Below, in pieces: positions 36,214 to 44,347 of a stretch of 64,000 bases of DNA; the first letter of the stretch is position 1; the number at the start of each line of letters is the position of its first letter. The DNA comes from Erwinia sp. SLM-02. GTDB lineage: Bacteria; Pseudomonadota; Gammaproteobacteria; Enterobacterales; Enterobacteriaceae. Under the pieces are notes generated by a model. The model had not been told where the DNA came from. It did no database searches and saw nothing but the letters and a program-made list of their open reading frames with translations. The position numbers were made by a program, and so were the translations under genes. Where the stretch lies: positions 1,922,001 to 1,986,000 of the forward strand of contig NZ_JAQISN010000001.1 in the NCBI RefSeq assembly GCF_037450285.1, written 5' to 3'.

Positions 36214-37013
36214 GGTGGCTCCTGACCTGTTTTTTGTGGGGATAAAACGAGTGTACGGTTTTTCGGCGGCGGGATTTTTTTGTAACGGGGGGTGACTACG
36301 GCGTTTTGTGGGGAATTAGGGGTGAGTGGGGAAATTTTCTGCGTCGCCGGTGAGCACGGCGACAACGCTGACGGGTGGTGGCCCCAAACGGGGCGTGTGA
36401 GTCCGCTGATTCGGCCAGTCGATTTAATGGGGGATCGAGTCTGTAATTTAAATGGGTTAATCCCCGGTGAGCGCGGCGACAGCGCTGACGGGTGGTGGCC
36501 CCAAACGGGGCGGGTCCTCGCGTCGCTTCGCGATTCCTTCTCTTCAGTCGTCAGCCTGTCGGACCGTCGCTGACGGGCGTCCTGCCCGGCAGCGACTTTC
36601 ACCCGCGTCCCTGCGGATGAATCCTGGCTTCCTCTTTCCGTTCAGCGCTGCGGATTGCCCCGTTTGGGGCCACCACCCGTCTGCTGTTCGATTTCCTGGT
36701 TGCCTTTAAGAATTAAGAGAGCCTCAGCCGCTAGCCATATCGTCTCGGCGTTTGGCCGCTTGAGCATAAACGCTTAGTCGTCGATCAATCGGTGCCAGGG
36801 AATTCCTCGGCACAAATCAGGGCGTCTGTAATGAAAGGTTTTGCAGGTTGAAAGGCTAACGCAAAAGCAGAAGCAGAAGCAGAAGCAGAAGCAGAAGCAG
36901 AAGCAGAAGCAGAAGCAGAAGCAGAAAAATATCTGAGTGAGAGGTAGAAAGCTAAATAAAATCATCTTACAAGGGGCAGAAATATCGCCCCTTGTTTTCA
37001 AACCCGATGCGAC
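36214..37013. other. Repeat-rich intergenic region
   Basis: About 800 bases with no convincing gene. A 24-base sequence containing GGTGGTGGCCCCAAACGGGG occurs directly at 36370-36393 and 36487-36510 and inverted at 36658-36681, within longer similar blocks (GGTGAGCrCGGCGACArCGC). The ten-unit hexanucleotide tract at 36865-36924 is also here. The upstream part next to 36213 should hold the promoter of the GNAT-hyuAB operon; no clear -35/-10 pair was fixed. Confidence 0.6.
36865..36924. repeat. (AAGCAG)10 simple sequence repeat
   Basis: Ten uninterrupted copies of the hexanucleotide AAGCAG. A minus-strand frame through it would read alternating Phe-Cys, and the plus-strand frame reading Ala-Glu has no start codon, so the tract appears non-coding. 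Such tracts change copy number by slippage. Confidence 0.95.
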
Positions 37014-37403
37014 TTATGTCGGCATAGAGAACGTGGTCACTTTATTGGTCTGCGGGTCGATAGAGATGATGCAGATAGCCAGATTTCCACCGAAGCGGTC
37101 TTTGCGGTCGGAGATCTGGAGGTTATACGTTTCCGAGAATGAGGTGTAGCCGGATGAATTAGATTCATTCAGCTTAAAGCCGACGATCTGTTCAAAATAG
37201 CTCCGGGTTTTACCGATGCTGGTTTTGCACTGTTCATTGGTGATTTTACCGGACTGTTTAGCCGAGGCCGTGGTTTGCGTACCGGTGGAGCTATTGGTAT
37301 TGAGAGCCGCATTCACCGCTTTCATTTTTTCGCCCACGGTCTGCTGGAAATCAGCGCAGGATGTGGAAAGTAATACCATGCCGCAGAGGAGTAGCTTTTT
37401 CAT
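37014..37403 (-). CDS. Putative small lipoprotein
   Basis: A 129-residue protein with an N-terminal lipoprotein signal (MKKLLLCGMVLLSTSCADF; predicted lipidated Cys16). It is followed by a Ser/Thr/Asn-rich linker (about 35-52) and a small domain with cysteines in NEQCKTSIGKT and LAICIISID. There is no recognised family, though the NEQCKTSIGKTRSYFEQI block may be diagnostic. Base composition is lower in GC than the neighbours, and the gene is flanked by repeats, which suggests acquisition. Confidence 0.72.
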   Translation of the reverse strand: MKKLLLCGMVLLSTSCADFQQTVGEKMKAVNAALNTNSSTGTQTTASAKQSGKITNEQCKTSIGKTRSYFEQIVGFKLNESNSSGYTSFSETYNLQISDRKDRFGGNLAICIISIDPQTNKVTTFSMPT

Positions 37404-37821
37404 TGTATTCCTTACAATATTTAACGTTATTTTTCAGCGTAACAGTATAATTTTTACATAATCCTTACTCCAGAATAAAGATTCCTGAAAAATCCTAAAA
37501 TAACTTAATAACACGCCGTGATCTTTTCATTTGAAATTTTCACCGTACTGAAGATTAAGTTTCTTTCTCACTACGTTTTACGCCGGGAGGCGGCAGAGGG
37601 GCAACGGTTTGCAGAAGCGATATTCGCTACTGCCGCTGTCATCAGCAGGGGTATTAAACAGCCGCTGCCGACAGAAACTTAAAAAAACAGCCTGATAAAT
37701 ATCAGAGATAACTCACGCAAATATAACAGGCGAACAGGATCCCCCGTTTCAGGGGATCCGGCTCGGCTCAGTTTTGCGTTATAAAGGATGACAGAGGGCA
37801 GCGCTTCAGACAGCTTGCACT
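37404..37821. other. AT-rich spacer without a gene
   Basis: Nothing coding was identified in 418 bases. The left part should carry the promoter of the lipoprotein gene. A short perfect inverted repeat (GGATCCCC 37737-37744 with GGGGATCC 37752-37759) lies downstream of the SDR gene but lacks a T tract on the transcribed strand. Confidence 0.5.
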
Positions 37822-38562
37822 TCAGTAATGAACCAGTCCGCCATCCACCGCGTACTGGCTACCCGTCACGTAGGAGGCATCATCGGAAAGCAGGAACAGC
37901 GCCACGGCAGCGGCTTCTTCCGCGCTTCCGGCTCGCCGCAGCGGCACCTGGCTGACCACGAAATCCTCGAACTGCTGGCGGGACTCTTCCGGCATGAAGT
38001 GCCTGAAATTGGTTTCAATCGGCCCGGGGACCAGCGTATTCGCCCGGATATTTCGCGAGCCTAGCGCGGCAGCCCAGCTTTTCACCATCGCCACGGTTGC
38101 CCCTTTCGTCGCCGCATACAGGCTGGTCATCGCCGCGCCTTCATAAACCGAGGACGATGAGGTTACCAGTACGGAAGCGCCGGGATTTAACCGGGCGGAA
38201 AGTGAGGCAAACTGCAGCATCGGGCCGCGAACATTGGCGTTCATCATCCGGTTAAAGCCCTCGGCCGTTACCGATTCCGGTTCGCCCACCTCGGCGAAGC
38301 CGGCATTCAGCCATAGTCCGTCCAGCCTCCCCCACTCGCTGACGGCCGCCGCCAGCGCAGTGATATCTTGCTCATCGGCGGCATCGCTTCTCAGGATCGG
38401 TGTGTTTGCCGGCAGCAGACTGCGGGCTTTCGCCAGGCGCTCCTCATTCAGGCCGGTAATTGCAACCTGTCCACCTTCTCTGACAATGCGCAGCGCACCG
38501 GCCAGCCCCATTCCGCTGGTTCCGCCGGTAATCAGTATGCGTTTGCCCTGAAATCTGCTCAT
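37822..38562 (-). CDS. Short-chain dehydrogenase/reductase (SDR)
   Basis: A 246-residue classical SDR oxidoreductase. The cofactor motif TGGTSGMG is near residues 11-18 and NAG (LNAGFAEVG) near 84. The catalytic residues are Ser (TSSSSVYEG), Tyr and Lys (YAATKGATV), and PGPIETNF follows. The C-terminus VTGSQYAVDGGLVHY is family-typical. The ATG at 38562 has GAGGAGA upstream; a longer frame starting at 38598 is unsupported. The substrate is unknown. The long intergenic gap makes it probably monocistronic. Confidence 0.88.
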   Translation of the reverse strand: MSRFQGKRILITGGTSGMGLAGALRIVREGGQVAITGLNEERLAKARSLLPANTPILRSDAADEQDITALAAAVSEWGRLDGLWLNAGFAEVGEPESVTAEGFNRMMNANVRGPMLQFASLSARLNPGASVLVTSSSSVYEGAAMTSLYAATKGATVAMVKSWAAALGSRNIRANTLVPGPIETNFRHFMPEESRQQFEDFVVSQVPLRRAGSAEEAAAVALFLLSDDASYVTGSQYAVDGGLVHY

Positions 38563-38859
38563 GATGGTCTCCTCTTGTTGTTTCACCTCGTCTGCCACAC
38601 TACGAGACTTCTGCCCCTGCCGTCATCTGTTTCACCAGGTGACATTTCTGCTCTTAACAGGCAATTTTTACCCTGCGACCTGTATCAGGGGTCATTGCCT
38701 GGCGGGATAAATCGAACTGAAGTTCGGGCGCTGCGGCCTGGAGAGGGCCGTTTATTATCACCACAGGCACGGCGTACTTCATTTATCCTTACTTTCAATA
38801 ATGAGGTATATTGACAGCACTATTCTGAATTCATCGTTCTATCACAGGTAACATCGGCA

Positions 38860-39207
38860 ATGGCTTTTATCCCTAAGAACTACGCGCGGCTGGAAAGCGG
38901 CTACCGTGAGAAAGCACTCAAAATTTATCCGTGGGTCTGCGGCCGCTGTTCACGCGAGTTCGTTTATTCCAACCTGCGTGAGTTAACGGTTCACCACATC
39001 GATCACGATCACACCAATAACCCGGAAGATGGCAGCAACTGGGAGCTGTTGTGCCTGTACTGTCACGATCACGAGCACTCGAAATATACTGAGGCAGACC
39101 AGTACGGTACGACCGTGGTGGCGGGTGAAGACGCGCAAAAAGATGTCGGTGAAGCCACCTACAACCCGTTTGCCGATTTGAAGTCGATGCTGAATAAGAA
39201 GAAATAG
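38860..39207 (+). CDS. yajD: HNH nuclease family protein YajD
   Basis: A 115-residue HNH-fold protein nearly identical to E. coli YajD. The zinc-binding pair CGRC (about residues 27-30) and CLYCHDH (about 67-73) flank the HNH core LTVHHIDHDHTNN. HNH proteins are often nucleases, but no activity is established for YajD. In E. coli yajD lies elsewhere on the chromosome, so its place here is a lineage-specific arrangement. Confidence 0.93.
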   Translation: MAFIPKNYARLESGYREKALKIYPWVCGRCSREFVYSNLRELTVHHIDHDHTNNPEDGSNWELLCLYCHDHEHSKYTEADQYGTTVVAGEDAQKDVGEATYNPFADLKSMLNKKK

Positions 39208-39212
39208 GGTCC

Positions 39213-39626
39213 TTACGGATTTTCAAGCGTTTGAAACGCCTGAGCATGGAATGCTATATCAGCCATAATTTTGGCGTCTTTGGCTAGCGCATGAGCATTC
39301 TGAGGGAATATAGCCAACAGGCTGTAGATATCCTGAAACTTCGCGTGCTGAGTATAAATCAGTGCGCGATCGCTCGTTCGGTTGTAGCGATAGCGAGAAC
39401 GTGTTCTTTCCTCCCTCGTAAACAGGAGATGAACGTGGTAAACGCGAGATGAAACGATGGCATCCGGCGCAGTGTACGGGCCATCTTTACCTAAAACATC
39501 CGGAAATATACCAAACCCTTTGAAGGCGATGAAATCGCGTAGTAAGGAGTCTTTCAGATCCGGCATTATCCCAAATACCGGCTCCAGGAACCTGGCGTAG
39601 CTGTCACAATTCCATGTGACCTTCAT
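39213..39626 (-). CDS. YafO-like toxin (mRNA interferase family)
   Basis: A 137-residue protein resembling E. coli YafO (132 residues), a ribosome-dependent mRNA interferase of a type II toxin-antitoxin system. Matching blocks in order are RDFIAFKGFGIFPDVLGKD (YafO DFISYKRDGVLPDIFGRD), RVYHVHLLF (RVAHIHLA), RYNRTSDRALIYTQ (QFSRTNDEAHLVYCQ) and the C-terminal LLAIF...HALAKD...AFHAQAF. It starts 9 bases after the stop of the 198-residue gene, so they form a two-gene unit. The activity is inferred from family likeness. Confidence 0.75.
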   Translation of the reverse strand: MKVTWNCDSYARFLEPVFGIMPDLKDSLLRDFIAFKGFGIFPDVLGKDGPYTAPDAIVSSRVYHVHLLFTREERTRSRYRYNRTSDRALIYTQHAKFQDIYSLLAIFPQNAHALAKDAKIMADIAFHAQAFQTLENP

Positions 39627-39635
39627 TGAGTGATC

Positions 39636-40232
39636 TCAGTTGAATGTGGTGAAATTGGCGAACAGATTCGCGTCAATTAATCCCGTTTGTGAGTCAGAAA
39701 TTTCAACACTGCTAAAGCACTGATCCAGAATCATCAACAAATCAGAAATGGCTATCCGGTATTCGGTGATCGAATCGCTCAGGCGTTTCAGATAGGGATG
39801 TGGTCGACTGGCTTCACGAATAAGTTTGTTAACATAGCCTTCCAAACCGCGTACGGTGAGATCAACGTTCTTGAGGTCCTCGTAGCGACTTTTTCCAAAA
39901 TTCCCACGTATTTTTTCCGCACTCCAGTCATGCACAGAGTGAGTTAACCTGACATGCCTGGCCGTGAGTTCCGCAAGCTCATTTTCAATCCCGTTCAGAT
40001 GAGCGGCAACCTCATTCTCGTAAACGAAAAAGGCGTTCAGACCTGAATGATCCTGAACCCTGAAACCAGTAAATTTAGTTGTTAACGTACCGCGTACCCG
40101 ACGGAAAGCATGATGTTTTACAATATGTTTAGGTCCAGAGGCTACCAGCTGAACACGAGAAAAACCCGAGGTTACCGTAGCAAGGGCATTGCTAATAACA
40201 CTCATATCTTCCTGGCAATGTTCTAAACGCAT
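39636..40232 (-). CDS. Unknown 198-residue protein, candidate partner of the YafO-like toxin
   Basis: No family is recognised. The protein is soluble, with no signal or membrane segment. The N-terminal half is mixed (VQLVASGPKHIVKHHAFRRV), and the middle and C-terminal parts look mainly helical (NEVAAHLNGIENELAELTAR; IREASRPHPYLKRLSDSITE). It is about twice the length of the YafN antitoxin (97 residues) and shows no Phd/YafN-like N-terminus. Position just upstream of the toxin gene with a 9-base gap suggests an antitoxin or regulator role. A start inside the frame (MSVISNALATV, 10 codons in) is also possible. Confidence 0.6.
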   Translation of the reverse strand: MRLEHCQEDMSVISNALATVTSGFSRVQLVASGPKHIVKHHAFRRVRGTLTTKFTGFRVQDHSGLNAFFVYENEVAAHLNGIENELAELTARHVRLTHSVHDWSAEKIRGNFGKSRYEDLKNVDLTVRGLEGYVNKLIREASRPHPYLKRLSDSITEYRIAISDLLMILDQCFSSVEISDSQTGLIDANLFANFTTFN

Positions 40233-41073
40233 AAAAACCTCAACTTAAAATCCATACGTTATTCAGTTTACGCCGTGTAGATGAAAGCGACAAATGCCAG
40301 CAGCGACAAAAGAGCGATACCTCGCAACACCGCCACCAGATATCACAAAAAAGATGCAGAATTCTATTCATCAGTTTAAGGCGAGATAAAACAAATTGGG
40401 ATGGCCAATCTGACTGGGAAAATGCTGACAGATTTCATTAATTTCACAGCACTGAGGTGAAAGCAGCGGGACCGGAGAGCCAGCTTTCGGCCACTGCCAG
40501 CCTGATTTACTCGTCAGGACCAGCAATAAACGCAGCAAGCACGCACTTCGAGGGGGATCGGCCTCTGAGGCTGCCGGGCAATACGCAGCAGTAAGGTGAA
40601 GACTCCGAGAACGGAGAGGCCAGCCTTCGTCCACGGCCAGCCAGGCTTCCTCGTCAGGACCAGCAATAAACGCAGCAAGCACGCACTTCGAGGGGGATCG
40701 GCCTCTGCGGCTGCCGGGCAATCCGCAGCAGTAAGGTGAAGACTCCGAGAACGGAGAGGCCAGCCTTCGTCCACGGCCAGCCAGGCTTCCTCGTCAGGAC
40801 CAGCAATAAACGCAGCAAGCACGCACTTCGAGGGGGATCGGCCTCTGCGGCTGCCGGGCAATCCGCAGCGCTGAGGTGAAGGCGGCGGGACCGGAGAGGG
40901 CCGCAGGGATGCGGCCATCAGGCATGGCGCGGGCAGGACGCCCGCTCCGTGCCGATCCGCAAGGCCCGAAGCCGTAACCGAAGGCACCGCACAGCGGCGC
41001 GAGGACCGCCCGGCAGTCGCAGAGGCCGACCCCCGTCCCCCCATGCCGCAGCGACCCCAGCTAACCAGCTAAA
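40233..41073. other. Intergenic region with repeats, no gene seen
   Basis: The first 200 bases are AT-rich and should hold the promoter of the toxin unit. The rest is the 140-bp tandem repeat and a GC-rich tail with short palindromes (for example GGCCGCAGGGATGCGGCC near 40898). Minus-strand frames across it change frame from copy to copy, as the period is not a multiple of three, so they are not taken as genes. Confidence 0.6.
40450..40890. repeat. 140-bp tandem repeat, about three copies
   Basis: The marker CAGCAATAAACGCAGCAAGC recurs at 40521, 40661 and 40801, giving a constant 140-base period. The second and third units are nearly identical, and the first is diverged on its left side (the stretch with GACCGGAGAGCCAGC). 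A fourth partial unit begins near 40870. Short inverted blocks occur inside. It resembles dispersed extragenic repeats of Erwinia-type genomes; this is an impression, not a database result. Confidence 0.85.
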
Positions 41074-41580
41074 TCAAAACTCAACCTGGGTATGACGCGT
41101 TATTAACGAACGCAAAGGTACGCTGCTTTTCATTATCGGTGACTTAATCACAATGTAACTAAAGTACTTATCAATCCCCACCTTCGCATCGAGCAGCCCT
41201 TCAATAACTTCCTGATAGTGCTCAATACTGCGGGTGATAAACCGTAACAGATAGTCATAACCGCCGGTGATCAGATGGCACTCCATCAGCTCGTCCACCT
41301 CGCGGATGGCGCTCTCAAACTTCATGAAATCTTCGCGACGATGACCGGACAGCGTTACCTCGGTAAACACCGTCACCGAATCCGTAATCTTGGTCAGATT
41401 GATGTGGGCTTCATAGCCGGTGATAAACCCGGCGGTTTCCAGGCGCTTGACGCGCTGCAGACAGGGGCTGGGCGACAGCCCAACGGCATCGGCAAGATTC
41501 ACATTGCTGATACGGCCATCTTTTTGCAGCTGCACCAGAATGTTGATGTCGATACGGTCCAGTTTCATTAAGCCGTTCAT
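41074..41580 (-). CDS. Lrp/AsnC family transcriptional regulator
   Basis: A 168-residue feast/famine regulator. The helix-turn-helix lies at about 5-55 (DRIDINILVQLQKDGRISN, LADAVGLSPSPCLQRVKRLE) and the RAM ligand-binding domain follows (about 70-150, HLITGGYDYLLRF). Such proteins sense amino acids and usually control nearby catabolic genes. It is the last gene of the minus-strand catabolic array, 195 bases past the transaminase gene. The ATG at 41580 (MNGLMKLDR) is chosen; the ATG at 41568 is also possible. Confidence 0.88.
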   Translation of the reverse strand: MNGLMKLDRIDINILVQLQKDGRISNVNLADAVGLSPSPCLQRVKRLETAGFITGYEAHINLTKITDSVTVFTEVTLSGHRREDFMKFESAIREVDELMECHLITGGYDYLLRFITRSIEHYQEVIEGLLDAKVGIDKYFSYIVIKSPIMKSSVPLRSLITRHTQVEF

Positions 41581-41775
41581 AACCGCCCTCATTGTTACTA
41601 CATTGTTACAACCCTTCCTTATCCCCCGCGCAGTGGGATGTGCTGCGCGCCAGATATTTCAGGTAATTTCCAATGGTATAGCACGCTTTCTGCAACTTAC
41701 GCCAGCGTTTTACCGTGCCATACCATCCAGCCGTTATTATCAATAATTGCAATAATATCAATGAGGAACTGTCGA

Positions 41776-43092
41776 TCAGCCCAGTCGACCCGTGGCGCGA
41801 GCCAGTGCAATATCAAAGATATGCAGTGCTTCCTCCAGCTGCGAATCACTGGTCACCAGCGGGGCAAGGAAACGCACGGTATTGCGATGCAGGCCACACT
41901 TGATTAACAGCAGACCTTCCTGGCAGGCGCAGTCCAGAATTTTCTGCGTGAGCGCCGCATCCGGCTGTTTGGTTTCAAAGTCGATAATCTCCACCGCCTG
42001 CATAAAGCCGATACCGCGCACTTCACCGATGCAGGCGTATTTATCCGCCAGCTGGCGCAGGCGGGCATTCAGCTGCTCACCGAGCTGATTGGAGCGATCC
42101 AGCAGGTTGTCGTGCTCCAGCAGATCCAGCACCGCCAGCGAGGCCGCGCAGGCCAGAGCGTTACCGCCGTAGGTGCCGCCCAGGCCGCCCGGCGTCGGCG
42201 CGTCCATGATCGCCGCTTTACCGACCACGCCGGAAATCGGCAGGCCGCCGCCAAGGCTTTTCGCTACGGTCACCAGGTCCGGCACAATGCCGGTATGCTG
42301 GAAGCCAAACATTTTGCCGGTGCGGCCAAAGCCGGTCTGAACTTCATCGCAGATCAGCAGAATACCGTGGCGTTGGGTGATCTCGCGCAGCGCCTGCATA
42401 AAGCTCGGGGATGCGGCCAGGAAACCGCCGTCGCCCTGCACCGGCTCAATAATGATGGCCGCCACGCGCTCCGGCAGGATCTGCACGGCGAACAGAGTAT
42501 CCAGCGCCTTTAAGCAGTCTGCTTCAGAGATATCGTGGAAGGCATTCGGGAACGGCACGCGGTAAACATCGCCCGGGAACGGGCCGAAGTTCTGTTTATA
42601 TGGCTGGCTCATGCCGGTCAGGGTCACGCCTAATAAGGTACGCCCGTGGAACGCACCGTCAAAGGCAATTACGCCCGGACGATTGGTGTGGGCGCGGGCG
42701 ATCTTCACCGCATTTTCTACCGCTTCTGCGCCGCTGGTGAAGAAGACGCTTTTAAATTCCTCACCGGCACCGACTAATTTATTCAGGCGTTTGGCCAGTT
42801 CAATATAGCCCGGGTAGGCAGCCACCTGGAAACAGGCGTGGGAAACGCGCTGCAGCTGCTCGGTAACGGCCTTGACCACCGCCGGATGATTGTGACCCAC
42901 GTTTAATACGCCGATGCCACCGACGAAATCTAAATAGCGATTTCCTTCCACATCCCACACTTCCGAACCTTTGCCTTTGGCAATCACAATCGGGTGTGCC
43001 GTTACCACGCCGCGCGGTACGTTCTCTGCACGGGCATCCAGTAACAGGGCGTTATCAGAAAATGTCTGCTGCTCAGCCAGTAAATTATGCAT
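41776..43092 (-). CDS. Class III (4-aminobutyrate-type) aminotransferase
   Basis: A 438-residue PLP enzyme of the GabT/PuuE type, expected to move the terminal amino group of an omega-amino acid to 2-oxoglutarate. PLP-site residues are D249 (LLICDEVQTGFGRTG) and Schiff-base K278 (TVAKSLGGGLP). SGAEAVENAVKIAR and FHGRT are also present. The ATG at 43092 follows AGAGGC. Its product, an aldehyde acid, would suit the GabD-like dehydrogenase encoded at 56627-58084. It stands 120 bases after the M20 gene. GABA specificity is likely but not proven. Confidence 0.88.
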   Translation of the reverse strand: MHNLLAEQQTFSDNALLLDARAENVPRGVVTAHPIVIAKGKGSEVWDVEGNRYLDFVGGIGVLNVGHNHPAVVKAVTEQLQRVSHACFQVAAYPGYIELAKRLNKLVGAGEEFKSVFFTSGAEAVENAVKIARAHTNRPGVIAFDGAFHGRTLLGVTLTGMSQPYKQNFGPFPGDVYRVPFPNAFHDISEADCLKALDTLFAVQILPERVAAIIIEPVQGDGGFLAASPSFMQALREITQRHGILLICDEVQTGFGRTGKMFGFQHTGIVPDLVTVAKSLGGGLPISGVVGKAAIMDAPTPGGLGGTYGGNALACAASLAVLDLLEHDNLLDRSNQLGEQLNARLRQLADKYACIGEVRGIGFMQAVEIIDFETKQPDAALTQKILDCACQEGLLLIKCGLHRNTVRFLAPLVTSDSQLEEALHIFDIALARATGRLG

Positions 43093-43212
43093 TTCTTTGC
43101 CTCTTTGACGTGAAGATGGTATTTGCCAAGTATCGCAATAAGCCGTGGGGGTAAGCTGCCGTTCATCGACCGGCAGCAGCATTAACTTTCGTAATTCAGG
43201 CTAATCGTTCGG

Positions 43213-44346
43213 TTATATTTTTACGCCGAGCGTTTCCTGCACGACGGCGCGGAACCAGCGAATGCCGAAGGGGATCAGCGCGTCGTTAAAATCATATTCC
43301 GAATGGTGCAGCGGGCGGCTGTCGGCAGAGCCAAGCCACAGATAAGCCCCCGGTTTTGCCTGCAACATAAAGGAGAAATCTTCCGAGGTCAGCGCCGGTT
43401 TTGCCGCTTCGCCGTGTTCCAGCCCCGCCCGACGCGCGGCGCGTAATGCCACCTCCGCTTCTTCAGCGCTGTTAATGGTTGCCGGGTAGTAGCGCTCGTA
43501 CTTCACCGTCGCCGTCAGCCCGTGGGCGGCGGTAATGCTGGCGGCCAGCTCGCGCATTCGGCGCTCGATGGTGTCCTGCACCGCACCGTCAAAGGCGCGC
43601 ACCGTACCGTTGAGCGTGGCTTCCGCCGGGATCATATTGTGCGAGAAACCGCCGTTGATGCGCGTCACGGTCAGCACGGCCGGATCGCAGGGGTCGAGGT
43701 TGCGGCTGACGATGGTATGCAGCGCCACCACCAGCTCGCTGGTTGCCAGCAGGGTATCCGGCGTCAGCTGCGGCTGTGCGGCATGCCCGCCGCCGCCGTG
43801 AACGGTAATGCTGAACGCATCGCCCGCCGCCATGATCGGCCCGGGACGGGTCTGCGCCACGCCGAGCGGCAGCTGCGGCCAGTTATGAATGGCGTACACC
43901 GCATCGCAGGGGAAGCGGGTAAACAGGCCGTCGTCGATCATCGCCTTCGCGCCCGCCTGCCCTTCTTCGGCAGGCTGGAAGATAAAATTCACCGTGCCGT
44001 CAAAATCAGGATTCGAGGCCAGCTCTGCGGCAGCCCCCAGCAGCATCACCGTATGGCCGTCGTGGCCGCAGGCGTGGCAGACGCCCGGGGTCTGGCTTTT
44101 CCACGGCTGGCTGCCGAGATCGTTCATCGGCAGCGCATCCATATCGGCGCGCAGGCCGATTGCGCGCGTGCCGCTACCGCGCTTCAGCACGCCCACCACG
44201 CCGGTTTTCCCGATGCCGCGATGCACCTCAATGCCCAGGTCGTCGAGGTATTCGGCGACGATAGCCGCGGTCCGGTGTTCGTTGTACGCCAGTTCAGGAT
44301 GGGTATGCAGATCGCGGCGCAGCGCGACCAGCTGAGAAAACTCCAT
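43213..44346 (-). CDS. M20 family aminoacylase/amidohydrolase (HipO-like)
   Basis: A 377-residue M20D metallopeptidase that removes an acyl group from an N-acyl amino acid or similar amide. Metal-site residues are visible: DMDALP (D69 region), CHACGHDGH (C93, H95), PAEEG (E127, E128) and SEDFSFML near the C-terminus. The lid domain lies at about 180-290 (HGGGGHAAQP). It begins 1 base after the stop of the GhrA-like gene, so the two are tightly coupled. Its presence suggests that one operon substrate or intermediate is N-acylated. Confidence 0.88.
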   Translation of the reverse strand: MEFSQLVALRRDLHTHPELAYNEHRTAAIVAEYLDDLGIEVHRGIGKTGVVGVLKRGSGTRAIGLRADMDALPMNDLGSQPWKSQTPGVCHACGHDGHTVMLLGAAAELASNPDFDGTVNFIFQPAEEGQAGAKAMIDDGLFTRFPCDAVYAIHNWPQLPLGVAQTRPGPIMAAGDAFSITVHGGGGHAAQPQLTPDTLLATSELVVALHTIVSRNLDPCDPAVLTVTRINGGFSHNMIPAEATLNGTVRAFDGAVQDTIERRMRELAASITAAHGLTATVKYERYYPATINSAEEAEVALRAARRAGLEHGEAAKPALTSEDFSFMLQAKPGAYLWLGSADSRPLHHSEYDFNDALIPFGIRWFRAVVQETLGVKI

Positions 44347-44347
44347 A

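Noticed and set aside
36774..37001. Minus-strand frame encoding alternating Phe-Cys
   Set aside because: The Phe-Cys run comes only from the AAGCAG hexamer array; there is no ribosome site and the flanking residues resemble nothing.
38918..39247. Minus-strand 109-codon frame across yajD
   Set aside because: It is antisense to yajD, whose sequence is almost identical to the E. coli protein.
40514..41044. Minus-strand 176-codon frame with repeated peptide GRSPSKCVLAAFIAGP
   Set aside because: The peptide repeat reflects the 140-bp DNA repeat. The period shifts the frame between units and no start signal is seen.
41660..41705. Plus-strand sigma-54-like match TAGCACGCTTTCTGCA
   Set aside because: The invariant -24 GG is AG, and the site would drive transcription antisense into the 3' end of the transaminase gene.
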